Shown here: one piece after another, positions 35,079-43,463 of the stretch
Position numbering within the stretch: position 1 is the stretch's first letter
How the letters are laid out: each line of letters starts with the position of its first letter
Source: JAGZHZ01 sp963929865
GTDB taxonomy: Bacteria; Bacillota; Clostridia; Lachnospirales; Lachnospiraceae
Direction: 5' to 3'
DNA length: 64,000 nucleotides
Assembly (NCBI GenBank): GCA_963929865.1
Contig: CAWVKK010000054.1
Coordinates: forward strand, 1 to 64,000
Notes under the pieces: generated by a model
Databases searched by the model: none
Told to the model about the DNA's origin: nothing
Seen by the model: the letters and a program-made list of their open reading frames with translations, nothing else
Made by a program: the position numbers and the translations under genes

Positions 35079-36473
35079 ATGGCCATAGAATATTTAGGAC
35101 TCAGTGAGATCAATGGTCCTCTGGTCGTTCTCGAAGGCGTTCAGGATGCTTCCTTTGAGGAAATTGTTGAAATCACTGTCGACGGAAATGAAAAAAAGCT
35201 TGGACGTATCGTTGAAATTTACGAGGACAAGGCTGTCATTCAGGTATTCGAAAGCACAGAAAATATGTCTTTGCAGAATACCCGCACCCATCTGACCGGA
35301 CATCCGATGGAAATTTCTCTCGCCCCTGAAATTCTGGGGCGTACCTTTAACGGAATCGGTCAGCCGATCGACGGGCTTGGCGATATCACTCCCGAAAAGC
35401 GCGCAAATGTCAACGGACTTCCGCTCAATCCTGTCACCCGGGAATATCCGCGAAATTATATTCGGACAGGAATTTCAGCCATTGACGGGCTGACCACCCT
35501 GATCCGGGGTCAGAAGCTTCCTATCTTTTCGGGAAATGGTCTTCCTCACGACCGTCTTGCCGCGCAGATTGTCAAGCAGGCGTCCCTGGGCGAAAACTCG
35601 GATGAAAAATTTGCGATTGTTTTTGCCGCGATGGGAATCAAATACGACGTCGCACAGTTTTTCCAGAAAACGTTTGAGGAGAGCGGCGTCTCTGACCATG
35701 TTGTCATGTACTTAAATCTCGCCAACGATCCTGTCGTGGAGCGTCTGATCACTCCGAAGGTGGCGCTGACCGCCGCAGAATATCTTGCTTTTGAGAAGGG
35801 AATGCACATTCTTGTCATTCTGACCGATATGACGTCCTTCGCCGAGGCTATGCGTGAGGTTTCCTCCTCAAAGGGCGAGATTCCAAGCCGTAAAGGCTTT
35901 CCGGGATATCTCTACAGTGAGCTTGCCACCATCTATGAGAGAGCCGGTATCGTTGAGGGGATCAATGGTTCTGTGACGCAGATTCCGATTTTGACGATGC
36001 CAAACGACGACATCACCCACCCGATCCCGGACTTGACAGGATATATCACAGAAGGACAGATTGTCCTTGACAGACAGCTTCACGGGCAGGCGATCTATCC
36101 TCCGATCAATGTTCTCCCTTCTCTGTCGCGTCTGATGAAGGACGGAATCGGAGAGGGATACACAAGGGAAGATCATCAGGCTGTGGCAAACCAGCTGTTT
36201 TCCTGCTATGCCAAGGTAGGAGACGCCAGAGCGCTCGCGTCTGTCATCGGAGAGGATGAGCTTTCCCCTCTCGACAAAAAGTATCTTCAGTTTGGAAAAG
36301 CGTTTGAGACACAGTTTATCGGTCAGGGCGAGGAGGAAAACCGCTCGATCACCGAGACTCTCGACAAAGGCTGGAAGCTGCTTGGTATGCTTCCGCGGGA
36401 AGAGCTTGACCGTATCGACACGAAAATCCTGGATCGCTATTATAAGCCCGAAGAGTCTGAGGTGAGCGTATGA
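35079..36473 (+). CDS. V-type ATP synthase subunit B
   Basis: 464 aa non-catalytic nucleotide-binding subunit. Instead of a true P-loop it has FSGNGLPHDRLAAQI, as B subunits do. Other family segments are VFAAMGIKYDVAQFFQKTF, LANDPVVERLITPKVALTAAEYLAFE and GFPGYLYSELATIYERAG. AAAGGGG lies 7 nt before the ATG. The stop overlaps the start of subunit D as ATGA. Confidence 0.97.
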   Translation: MAIEYLGLSEINGPLVVLEGVQDASFEEIVEITVDGNEKKLGRIVEIYEDKAVIQVFESTENMSLQNTRTHLTGHPMEISLAPEILGRTFNGIGQPIDGLGDITPEKRANVNGLPLNPVTREYPRNYIRTGISAIDGLTTLIRGQKLPIFSGNGLPHDRLAAQIVKQASLGENSDEKFAIVFAAMGIKYDVAQFFQKTFEESGVSDHVVMYLNLANDPVVERLITPKVALTAAEYLAFEKGMHILVILTDMTSFAEAMREVSSSKGEIPSRKGFPGYLYSELATIYERAGIVEGINGSVTQIPILTMPNDDITHPIPDLTGYITEGQIVLDRQLHGQAIYPPINVLPSLSRLMKDGIGEGYTREDHQAVANQLFSCYAKVGDARALASVIGEDELSPLDKKYLQFGKAFETQFIGQGEEENRSITETLDKGWKLLGMLPREELDRIDTKILDRYYKPEESEVSV

Positions 36474-37108
36474 ATCCAAATACCTTTCCCACAAAGGGAA
36501 ATCTGATTCTTGCGAAAAATTCGTTGGCTCTCGCCAAACAGGGATATGAGCTGATGGATAAAAAGCGAAACATTCTGATCCGCGAGATCATGGATCTGAT
36601 CAGCCAGGCGTCTAAAATTCAGAGCGAGATCGACGAGACTTTCCGGACTGCGTACGCTGCCCTGCAGCGCGCCAACATTGAGCTGGGCATCAACTACGTC
36701 CAGGAGGTATCCTTTACCGTCCCGGTGGAGGATTCGATCCGTATCAAGACACGCAGCATCATGGGAACGGAAATCCCGCTCGTAGAGTGCGATTCCACTC
36801 CCGTTCGCTCCGTCTACTCCTATTATTCGACGAAGCCGTCTCTGGATCAGGCAAAAATCGCGTTTGAGCGTGTAAAAAATCTGACGATCCGTCTCTCTAT
36901 GATTGAAAACTCTGCGTACCGGCTCGCCGCCAATATCAAAAAGACGCAGAAGCGCGCCAACGCTTTGAAAAATATCACGATTCCTATGTACGAGGAGCTG
37001 ACCGCCAATATCCAAAACGCTCTGGAGGAAAAGGACCGTGAAGAATTTACGAGACTCAAGGTAATCAAGAGAATGCAGACAAAAAAGAAAAATGCAGCGG
37101 CACAGTAA
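36470..37108 (+). CDS. V-type ATP synthase subunit D
   Basis: 212 aa, two long antiparallel coiled-coil helices forming the central rotor shaft inside the A3B3 head. The N-terminal NTFPTKGNLILAKNSLALAKQGYELMDKKRNIL and the C-terminal helix (RANALKNITIPMYEELTANIQNALEEKDREEFTRLKVIK) are typical. It is the last gene of the operon, coupled to B by a 4-bp overlap and followed by a terminator. Confidence 0.95.
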   Translation: MNPNTFPTKGNLILAKNSLALAKQGYELMDKKRNILIREIMDLISQASKIQSEIDETFRTAYAALQRANIELGINYVQEVSFTVPVEDSIRIKTRSIMGTEIPLVECDSTPVRSVYSYYSTKPSLDQAKIAFERVKNLTIRLSMIENSAYRLAANIKKTQKRANALKNITIPMYEELTANIQNALEEKDREEFTRLKVIKRMQTKKKNAAAQ

Positions 37109-37133
37109 GGCGTACCGCTTTTGAAGCACAAAA

Positions 37134-37188
37134 AGAGAGAGTGAGGAATCACACAGATTTTTTCTGGAGTGATTCCCCTCCCTCTCTT
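37134..37188 (+). terminator. terminator of the V-type ATPase operon
   Basis: A long imperfect stem pairs AGAGAGAGTGAGGAATCAC with GTGATTCCCCTCCCTCTCT and is followed by seven T. Confidence 0.85.
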
Positions 37189-37228
37189 TTTTTATCTAAA
37201 AAACCGGCTTATACCTTATTCCCTCTGC

Positions 37229-37257
37229 TTGACTTTTATATCTGTTTTTAGTAAAAT
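37229..37257 (+). promoter_or_regulatory. sigma-A promoter of the choline-binding-type NlpC/P60 gene
   Basis: TTGACT and TAAAAT are separated by 17 bp. The predicted start is near 37264, giving a leader of about 98 nt to the ATG. Confidence 0.65.
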
Positions 37258-37361
37258 CGTAAATGGAATTTAATATTTTTGTAAACTTTTATCAGTTTTA
37301 TCAGACGGAACGGACTCGCAAAAGTGAATTGCAAAAGATAGGAAAGGGAGTTTGCTTATTT

Positions 37362-38966
37362 ATGAAAAAAGGAATGTTTACCGTTCTTGCGCTTGCTGGG
37401 CTTTTAACGTTTTTTGCTCTGCCGAATCAGACCGAGGCGGCATGGCAGAAAACCTCCGCTGGAACGCGCTACACCATCGATCAGTCCCCCGGCTACATGG
37501 TGGGGCTTAAGACGATCGATGGAAACACGTACTATTTCACCAAAAAGGGCTATATGCTCACCGGATGGTTCCGGACCGGCGGGCGATCCTTCTACTTTGA
37601 CTTAAAGACAGGAATCATGAAAAAGGGGCGCGCTGTCATCGGAGGAAAGGCTTACTATTTCAGTCCCGCAAACGGCGTCCTGCAGACAGGGTGGTTCCAG
37701 GCTGCAACCTCAAAGCTGTGGTACTACAGCGATCAAAACGGCGTGATGCAGAAAAGCAAGTGGGTCGACGGCTATTATCTCGACAGCACCGGAAAACGCG
37801 CTTCAGGCTTTACCGTGATCGGCTCCAACCGCTACTTCTTTGTAAACGGGAAAGCGAAAACAGGGTGGTTCTCCTATAAAGGCAAAAAATACTACGCAAA
37901 CGGTCACGGCATTCTCCAGAAGAACAGATGGATGGGACGTTTTTATGTGAAGTCGGATTCTTCGATGGCGCTCGGCTGGACAAAGATCGGCTCTAAAAAA
38001 TATTATTTCAATCCTTCGACCGGAGTGATCGTAAAAAATTCGTTTGTCACGACAAACGGATATCGTTTCTGCACAGATTCCTCCGGGGCAATGATCGCCG
38101 GAAAGTGGATTCACAATACGTATTATGTCATGAATAACGGCGTCGTCGCAACCGGGTGGCGCACGGTCGGCGGAAACCGGTATTATTTCCACTCTTCCAC
38201 CGGAGCCAAGGTAAAGGGCTTTATCCCCTACAACGGCAAAACGTACTACACGGACAAGACCACCGGTATCCTCGTCAAGAGCAAATGGGTCGGCGAAAAA
38301 TACATAAACCGCTACGGCGTGATGGTGACAAACAACTGGCATATGGACTACTATTTCGATGAAGATGGAAACCGGGTTACAGGATGGCAGACGATCGGAG
38401 GAATGCGTTTCTATTTTGACCCTTCTGACGATCAGATTGTGACAGGCTTGCAGACAATCGGAGGCAAAAAATATTATTTCCGTCCCAAAGCGGAATCTTC
38501 CTACCGTAAGGGTTCTCTGGTCACGGATACCACGCTGACCCTAAACGGAAAGGTCTATACGATCAATGCTTCCGGCGTCGTGATAAGAGAGGAGGTTTCC
38601 TCGCTCGGTCAGGAAATCGCAGACTACGCGATGAAATTCCGCGGTTATCCGTATGTCTACGGAGGAAATAATCTTTATACCGGCGTGGACTGTTCAGGGT
38701 TTACCCAGCAGGTAATGCTCCATTTCGGCATCACCATTCCCCGCACTGCCGACGCGCAGATGAAGGGAAAAGGAACGCGCATTGATGTCGACTTAGACGA
38801 ACTTCTCCCCGGCGATCTGCTCTTTTACGGCTCGCTCTCCTATTCGGGACATGTAGCATTGTACATCGGAAACGGAAAGATCATCCATGCGGCGAACGAG
38901 CAGCTTGGTATTACCGTATCCAACTATAATTACCGCACGCCGGTAAAAGCAATGCGCTACTGGTAA
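37362..38966 (+). CDS. secreted NlpC/P60 cell-wall hydrolase with cell-wall-binding repeats (534 aa)
   Basis: The signal peptide covers residues 1-26 (ends QTEAA). From about 40 to 400 there are about 15 aromatic repeats of about 20 residues (G-W-x-x-x-G-x-x-Y-Y-F type), the choline/glucan-binding cell-wall repeats that hold proteins to teichoic acids or glycans. The C-terminal 110 residues are an NlpC/P60 endopeptidase: Cys in GVDCSGFTQQ, His in YSGHVALYIG and the polar third position in IIHAANE. It cuts peptide bonds in peptidoglycan stems. The chosen ATG opens the signal peptide; the 33 open codons upstream have no SD. It is a single-gene unit with its own promoter and terminator. Confidence 0.92.
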   Translation: MKKGMFTVLALAGLLTFFALPNQTEAAWQKTSAGTRYTIDQSPGYMVGLKTIDGNTYYFTKKGYMLTGWFRTGGRSFYFDLKTGIMKKGRAVIGGKAYYFSPANGVLQTGWFQAATSKLWYYSDQNGVMQKSKWVDGYYLDSTGKRASGFTVIGSNRYFFVNGKAKTGWFSYKGKKYYANGHGILQKNRWMGRFYVKSDSSMALGWTKIGSKKYYFNPSTGVIVKNSFVTTNGYRFCTDSSGAMIAGKWIHNTYYVMNNGVVATGWRTVGGNRYYFHSSTGAKVKGFIPYNGKTYYTDKTTGILVKSKWVGEKYINRYGVMVTNNWHMDYYFDEDGNRVTGWQTIGGMRFYFDPSDDQIVTGLQTIGGKKYYFRPKAESSYRKGSLVTDTTLTLNGKVYTINASGVVIREEVSSLGQEIADYAMKFRGYPYVYGGNNLYTGVDCSGFTQQVMLHFGITIPRTADAQMKGKGTRIDVDLDELLPGDLLFYGSLSYSGHVALYIGNGKIIHAANEQLGITVSNYNYRTPVKAMRYW

Positions 38967-38994
38967 TCGCAAATCTATTGAGCAATTGCTCTCG

Positions 38995-39041
38995 AAAAAA
39001 AGAGCTGTCTCTGAAGTGTTGATTCAGGGCAGCTCTTTTTT
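38995..39041 (+). terminator. terminator of the plus-strand NlpC/P60 gene
   Basis: The stem AGAGCTGTCTCTGAA / TTCAGGGCAGCTCT with a 7-nt loop is followed by six T. The A-run before it means it could also act on the minus strand. Confidence 0.88.
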
Positions 39042-39175
39042 CTGACAATATCTATTATTTTCTCATATGTAAAACAATTTCTGTTTCAGATTATTCGGTT
39101 CTGTCTTTTTTTTATCATTTGAATTGTCTATTTTGCACAAAACATATATTCTTATAAAAATACTATGTAAACCAC

Positions 39176-39265
39176 TTATCCACCGTGTTTTTATGTGGAT
39201 AATGTGGATAACTATGTGTATAACTCTGTTTTTCCCCTTTTTTCACCTTGTAAAAATGTGGATAA
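39176..39265. other. cluster of five DnaA-box sequences
   Basis: Three exact matches to the 9-mer TGTGGATAA (complement of TTATCCACA) lie at 39194-39202, 39203-39211 (directly adjacent) and 39257-39265. One-mismatch copies are TTATCCACC at 39176-39184 (opposite orientation) and TGTGTATAA at 39215-39223. Flanks are AT-rich on the left and pyrimidine-rich on the right. No dnaA, dnaN or rpmH is nearby, and flanking genes point towards the cluster, so this is an orphan cluster rather than the expected oriC context. DnaA binding is inferred from the consensus only. Confidence 0.7.
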
Positions 39266-39560
39266 CTTTTCTAATCTGTCTATTTTTCCCTCTCTTTTTC
39301 AAACGTGATCTGTTCTCTTTTGTGCATTTTTCTCATTTTTCTCTTTTCTCCCGTCAAATCGCCTTTTTTACAATTTGAAATCTATTCTGAATTATCTTAC
39401 AATTTATGCGCCTCGTTTTTCTTGCTCACAGCTCTTTGAAACTCTTTTCCGCGCCCTGATTTTTTCTGTGCCGGCAAGCTTTCTTTGCAAATGGAAAGGG
39501 GACCGCTTTCACGATCCCCAAAGGCTATATGTTAAATTTTGTTTTAACCTGGCTGAATGA
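39266..39560. other. intergenic region without a recognisable gene
   Basis: The plus strand is strongly C/T-rich up to about 39370. A short inverted repeat GGGGA/TCCCC (39498-39519) 41 bp after the minus-strand NlpC/P60 stop could be a weak terminator for that gene, with only TTT following. I see nothing else. Confidence 0.35.
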
Positions 39561-41270
39561 TCAATAATATCTGACTGCGCTGTATTCCGAGCGGTAACTT
39601 CTGTCTGATACAATGATTCCTGTCGACGGGCTGCTTGCATGTACAACCTGTCCGTTTCCAATGTAGATCGATACATGACCGATCGTGCCGCCGTCACTGT
39701 AGAAAATCAGATCTCCCGGCTGTAAAGATCCTAAATCTACCGGCGTTCCGGCTGCCGCCTGTTCTGCTGCCGTTCTCGGAATATAAATTCCAAACGCTGC
39801 AAAGACAGACTGTGTAAATCCGGAGCAGTCTGCTCCGTCAGTGAGGCTTGTGCCTCCCCATACATAAGGATTGCCCACAAACTGAAGCGCATACGCTACG
39901 ATCTGTTCTCCTACGCTTGAAGTGCCTGGATCTTCATAGATCGGTTCCTCCTCGATCGGTTCTTCGTATACCGGATCCTCATAGATTGGCTCTTCATAGA
40001 CCGGATCCTCGTAGATCGGCTCTTCGTACACCGGATCCTCGTATACCGGGTCCTCATAGACCGGCTCTTCGTATACCGGATCTTCATACACAGGGGCTTC
40101 CGTCTCCGGAATCTGCTCCTGTAAGTATTCCAGGTATTCCAGCTCTGCAAGATACTGCTGATATGCTTCCTCGTCTGCCTGCTGCTGTGCAAGCGCCGCC
40201 TGGTAAGCCGCCTCCTGCTCTGCGAGATATGCTGCGTATTCTGCTTCTGCCTGTGCCTGCTCTGCTTCCTGCTGTGCGAGCGCTGCCTGGTAAGCTGCCT
40301 CCTGTTCTGCAAGATACTGCGCATAAGCTGCTTCCTGCTCTGCAAGATATGCCGCATAAGCTTCCTCTGCCGCCTGCTGCGCTGCCTCTTCCTCAGCAAT
40401 TCTTATCGCTTCCTCTTCCAGCGACTCAGCCGCCGGAAAAACAGTCTCGCAATTTACGTAATCTGCCGACACATATCCGATCAGGTCTGCGTCAACAGCA
40501 ACTTTCACCCAATTTCCTTCCTGTCCCAAAACTTCCAGTTCCTGGGAATCTCCTACCATGGAGATGACGTCTGATTCAATGTCCGCACATTCACGGACCA
40601 TCAGCGTCTCTGTGTTTACCGTGGCAACCTCATCTGCCACAAAATAACTCAGATATTCCGCGTCTGCGCCTGTCACAAAATACGCCTTGTTTACGTATCC
40701 TGTCACAGAACCTGACTGGATCAGATACCAGTCGCCTTCTTCTCCCAGAATATCGGCTCCGCAGTTGTTGTAGATCTTTCCGATGACGTTTCCGTCCATG
40801 CTTGCCGCGTCTCTGATATTGACGTAGCATCCTTCATTGATGTAGGCAACTGCAATATTGTTGAACTGCGGATCAAGCGGTGCTTTTACGGTAGATTCTG
40901 TGCTTGTATCAATGTATGTAGTGTCGGAGCTTTCCCAATAGCCGTCAGTTTCTTCTGCTGTCTGCACCGCAGGAGCTTCTGTCTCTTCCTGCGAAACGGC
41001 TGTCGTCTCCGGCACAGTCTGTTCAGTTTCAGCTGTGACGGTCGGAATTTCCGACGTGCCGCTGCTTTCCGCCGAAGCTCCCAGACTCCCCGATTCTGTA
41101 TTTTCTTCTGATTGCGTCTCTGTCTCCGGAGCATTGTCTTCTACAAGTTCACTATAGTCGATCAAGGTGATCCCGGCGGCGCCCGCCGTCATCGTTCCAT
41201 TGCTCAAAGCCATCGCGCCTGCCATACAGACAACGGCTGCTTTTTTTACTCCTTTTTTCATTTTTAACAT
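39561..41270 (-). CDS. secreted SH3/NlpC-P60 peptidoglycan hydrolase with Ala/Glu-rich and Pro-rich repeats (569 aa)
   Basis: The signal peptide covers residues 1-32. An acidic Ser/Thr-rich linker is followed by two bacterial SH3 domains (about 138-200 and 212-275), a long Ala/Gln/Glu/Tyr-rich coiled segment (about 285-390), eleven tandem five-residue units of the type YEDPV/YEEPI (about 393-447), and a C-terminal NlpC/P60 domain with Cys in GADCSGFTQS, His in TIGHVSIYIG and His in VVHASS. The repeats probably span the cell wall. It likely trims peptidoglycan stems. GGAGG lies only 3 nt before the first ATG and 12 nt before the next (codon 4), so either could be the start. It converges on the other NlpC/P60 gene across the DnaA-box region. 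Confidence 0.92.
   Translation of the reverse strand: MLKMKKGVKKAAVVCMAGAMALSNGTMTAGAAGITLIDYSELVEDNAPETETQSEENTESGSLGASAESSGTSEIPTVTAETEQTVPETTAVSQEETEAPAVQTAEETDGYWESSDTTYIDTSTESTVKAPLDPQFNNIAVAYINEGCYVNIRDAASMDGNVIGKIYNNCGADILGEEGDWYLIQSGSVTGYVNKAYFVTGADAEYLSYFVADEVATVNTETLMVRECADIESDVISMVGDSQELEVLGQEGNWVKVAVDADLIGYVSADYVNCETVFPAAESLEEEAIRIAEEEAAQQAAEEAYAAYLAEQEAAYAQYLAEQEAAYQAALAQQEAEQAQAEAEYAAYLAEQEAAYQAALAQQQADEEAYQQYLAELEYLEYLQEQIPETEAPVYEDPVYEEPVYEDPVYEDPVYEEPIYEDPVYEEPIYEDPVYEEPIEEEPIYEDPGTSSVGEQIVAYALQFVGNPYVWGGTSLTDGADCSGFTQSVFAAFGIYIPRTAAEQAAAGTPVDLGSLQPGDLIFYSDGGTIGHVSIYIGNGQVVHASSPSTGIIVSDRSYRSEYSAVRYY
39928..40095 (-). repeat. in-frame 15-bp tandem repeats (Y-E-D/E-P-V/I units)
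   Basis: About eleven copies of a 15-bp unit encode the Pro/Glu spacer of the NlpC/P60 protein. Copies alternate as D and E types, so a 30-bp period is also visible. Such tracts can change length by slippage without breaking the frame. Confidence 0.8.
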
Positions 41271-41327
41271 AAGCCTCCATATATATCAATCCATTTATTA
41301 CAAAACTATTAAATTTATTACATGGTT

Positions 41328-41356
41328 ATCATATCAAAAATTAATAAACATGTCAA
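41328..41356 (-). promoter_or_regulatory. sigma-A promoter of the SH3/NlpC-P60 gene
   Basis: On the minus strand, TTGACA and TATGAT are separated by 17 bp, with an A/T-rich tract upstream. The leader is about 50 nt. Confidence 0.75.
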
Positions 41357-41452
41357 CCCTTATTATTTTATTTTTATTTCCGTAAAATTTTGTATATATA
41401 TGGAGACATTTCTGTTATACTTTACAACATCTTGTGGTTTTCACTCTTTCCC

Positions 41453-42370
41453 TCACTGTGAGAGCATCAGATAGCGCTGCGCAGAGTTGACAGCGTTCGC
41501 CCCGTCCGCCGCTGCTGTCACAATCTGCTGCATCTTTTTTGTTCTCACATCCCCGGCTGCATATACTCCTTCTATACTTGCGGCGCAGTCTTCTCCTGCT
41601 TCGATATATCCCTGCCCGTCTGTCTTAAGCTGTCCCTTTGCAAGCTCTGAGTTTGGAACTGTGCCGACCGCTATAAAAATACCTTCTATATCTATTGTCT
41701 TTTTCTCGCCTGTTTTTTTGTTTCGGGTTGCGATGCATTCAATATGGTCCTCCCCGTAAATCTTTGTGACTTCCGTATTCCACAAAAATTCTATATTTTT
41801 GCAGGCAAACAGCCGTTCCTGAAGGCTTTTGGCAGCCCGCAGCTCTTCTCTCCTGTGAATCAGATAAATTTTCTCACATCCTCTCGAGAGAAAGATCGCA
41901 TCTTCCACCGCTACATCGCCTCCTCCTACGACTGCTACGGTCTGATCTTTAAAGAAAGCCCCGTCGCACGTCGCACAGTAGGAGACTCCAAGTCCTCCAA
42001 GTTCTTCTTCCCCTGGAATTCCCAGCTTGCGGTGTCTTGCCCCCGTTGCGAGTACGACGGTCTTCGCCTCATAGCTCTCTTCCTGCGTGAAAACCTTTTT
42101 TATCTTTGAGGACAGCTCCAGCTTTGTCACCTCAGCATTGACAAATTCCGCTCCCAGCTGATCCGCATGTTTTCTGAATTTCATTCCCAGTTCAAATCCG
42201 TTAATTCCGGGAAACCCAGGATAATTATCTACCTCGTACGTATTTACTACCTGTCCTCCGCTGACATACTCCTGTTCTATCACTAACGTGTTTAATCTCG
42301 CTCTCTGTGCGTAGATCGCTGCGGAAAGACCTGCCGGTCCCGATCCTATAATAATCATATCATATATCAT
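41453..42370 (-). CDS. trxB: thioredoxin-disulfide reductase
   Basis: 305 aa FAD enzyme that passes electrons from NADPH to thioredoxin. The FAD-binding GSGPAGLSAAIYAQRA (residues 9-24), the redox pair Cys132-Ala-Thr-Cys135 (SYCATCDGAFF), the NAD(P)-binding GGGDVAVEDAIFLSRG and the C-terminal YAAGDVRTKKMQQIVTAAADGA are all present. The first ATG overlaps the stop of a ten-codon leader ORF (ATGA) and has no SD of its own, suggesting translational coupling. It is a single-gene unit. Confidence 0.95.
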   Translation of the reverse strand: MIYDMIIIGSGPAGLSAAIYAQRARLNTLVIEQEYVSGGQVVNTYEVDNYPGFPGINGFELGMKFRKHADQLGAEFVNAEVTKLELSSKIKKVFTQEESYEAKTVVLATGARHRKLGIPGEEELGGLGVSYCATCDGAFFKDQTVAVVGGGDVAVEDAIFLSRGCEKIYLIHRREELRAAKSLQERLFACKNIEFLWNTEVTKIYGEDHIECIATRNKKTGEKKTIDIEGIFIAVGTVPNSELAKGQLKTDGQGYIEAGEDCAASIEGVYAAGDVRTKKMQQIVTAAADGANAVNSAQRYLMLSQ

Positions 42371-42399
42371 ACGTTATCGTTGAGAATGCGTCTGCGCAT
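42367..42399 (-). CDS. putative trxB leader peptide (10 aa)
   Basis: AAAGGAG lies 6 nt before an ATG opening the frame MRRRILNDNV, whose TGA overlaps the trxB ATG (ATGA). The start codon lies inside a perfect 7-bp hairpin GAATGCG-CAGA-CGCATTC. This would couple trxB translation to the leader and to opening of the hairpin. It is too short for coding statistics; the evidence is SD, overlap and the absence of an SD for trxB itself. Confidence 0.5.
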   Translation of the reverse strand: MRRRILNDNV

Positions 42400-42458
42400 T
42401 CCCGTCTCCTTTCCATTTTTTTAGTCTGACACGCCTGGCGCTGCGGGCAGAAACGGCA

Positions 42459-42481
42459 TTTGACCTTTCGATCCTGACGTC
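42459..42481 (-). other. leader element B (repeat of 10504-10526)
   Basis: On the minus strand this is GACGTCAGGATCGAAAGGTC plus CAAA-type continuation, at the predicted 5' end of the trxB transcript. It agrees with element A at 17 of 23 positions. The function is unknown. Confidence 0.35.
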
Positions 42482-42491
42482 TTCTAATTAT

Positions 42492-42497
42492 ATTATA
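42492..42497 (-). promoter_or_regulatory. -10 hexamer of trxB
   Basis: TATAAT on the minus strand, 122 bp before trxB. The -35 at 17 bp (TAGTAT) is weak. Confidence 0.4.
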
Positions 42498-42644
42498 GTA
42501 AAAATCTGTTTAAAATACTATCCTTCTATCTGTTTTTGCAAAACTGGTATCTAAAAAAAACAAAAAATTGGCTCTTTTTAGATGGACACATAAGTGCTAT
42601 GATAAAGCACAAAGATTTAGAAAAAAGAAAAAGGAGAAAAAGCC

Positions 42645-43274
42645 ATGACAAAGAGAAACCCTCACCTTATCAAATGGGCACAGACCGCGCTTCTTGCCGC
42701 TCTATGCTATGTCGTATTTCAATTTTTACAGATTAAAATTCCTATGCCGGGAGGCGACGCCACATCTTTCCATGCCGGAAACGCTTTTTGCGTCCTCGCC
42801 GCTCTTTTGCTCGGGGGATCCTACGGCGGTCTCGCCGGAGCGGTCGGGATGGGAATCGGCGATCTTTTAGATCCCGTGTATGCGGTATCTTTTCCCAAAA
42901 CGTTTTTGTTAAAATTTTGTATCGGTGTGATTACCGGTCTTGTAGCTCACAGGATTGCCCATATCAGCAGCAGTCAGGACCCAAAATATATCTTCCGCTG
43001 GAGTCTGATCGCCTCCTGCGCCGGAATGCTTTTTAACGTCATCTTTGATCCGCTTGTCGGTTATTTCTATAAGCAGTATATTTTAGGTCAGCCTCAGGAA
43101 ATGGCTTCTGTGCTTGCAAAGTGGAGTACGCTGACTACCTTTGTCAACGCCGTGATCTCTGTCGTTCTTGCCACGGCGCTCTACAGTCTGCTCCGCCCCG
43201 CTCTGGCTAAACAAGGTATGCTGCTGCCTGTCGGGCGCTCCAAGACTTCTTCCCACGCAGGCGCACATTCTTAA
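42645..43274 (+). CDS. ECF transporter S component (vitamin-binding membrane subunit)
   Basis: 209 aa with about five or six membrane segments: AQTALLAALCYVVFQFLQI (about 12-30), FHAGNAFCVLAALLLGGSYGGLAGAVGMGIGDLLDP, FLLKFCIGVITGLVAHRI, IASCAGMLFNVIFDPLVGYF and TTFVNAVISVVLATALYSLL. The pattern fits the ECF-ribofla_trS group of S components, which capture a vitamin and pair with the shared EcfA/EcfT module encoded elsewhere. No riboswitch is recognisable upstream, so the vitamin is not identified. AAGGAG lies 8 nt before the ATG. An inverted repeat ATCTAAAAA/TTTTTAGAT lies in the upstream 100 bp. Confidence 0.85.
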   Translation: MTKRNPHLIKWAQTALLAALCYVVFQFLQIKIPMPGGDATSFHAGNAFCVLAALLLGGSYGGLAGAVGMGIGDLLDPVYAVSFPKTFLLKFCIGVITGLVAHRIAHISSSQDPKYIFRWSLIASCAGMLFNVIFDPLVGYFYKQYILGQPQEMASVLAKWSTLTTFVNAVISVVLATALYSLLRPALAKQGMLLPVGRSKTSSHAGAHS

Positions 43275-43334
43275 AAAAACACTCATCTTCCCGGATGGAA
43301 AAGTATCACGCTCTTTCCTCCCCCAAAAGAAAAA

Positions 43335-43396
43335 ATCTTCCTGTAACGCTTCAGGACTTGCAAAAGTCTGAGCGTTACAGGAAGATCTCTTTTTTA
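43335..43396. terminator. bidirectional terminator between the S-component gene and rubrerythrin
   Basis: A perfect 16-bp stem ATCTTCCTGTAACGCT / AGCGTTACAGGAAGAT encloses an inner hairpin. T-runs follow on both strands (TCTTTTTT on plus, TTTTTTCTTTT on minus), so it can end both convergent genes. Confidence 0.9.
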
Positions 43397-43463
43397 TCAG
43401 GGATGGCGGACAGCGCCGCCCGTCATCCCCGGCTTTTTCTATCTTTGTATCTCTGTCAAATTC

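Noticed and set aside
39042..39300. Chromosomal origin of replication (oriC)
   Set aside because: DnaA boxes are clustered, but dnaA, dnaN, rpmH and the usual neighbours are absent and flanking genes run towards the site. I report it as an orphan cluster instead.
42536..42644. Riboswitch before the ECF S-component gene
   Set aside because: Only an AT-rich inverted repeat is present; no conserved riboswitch core could be recognised.
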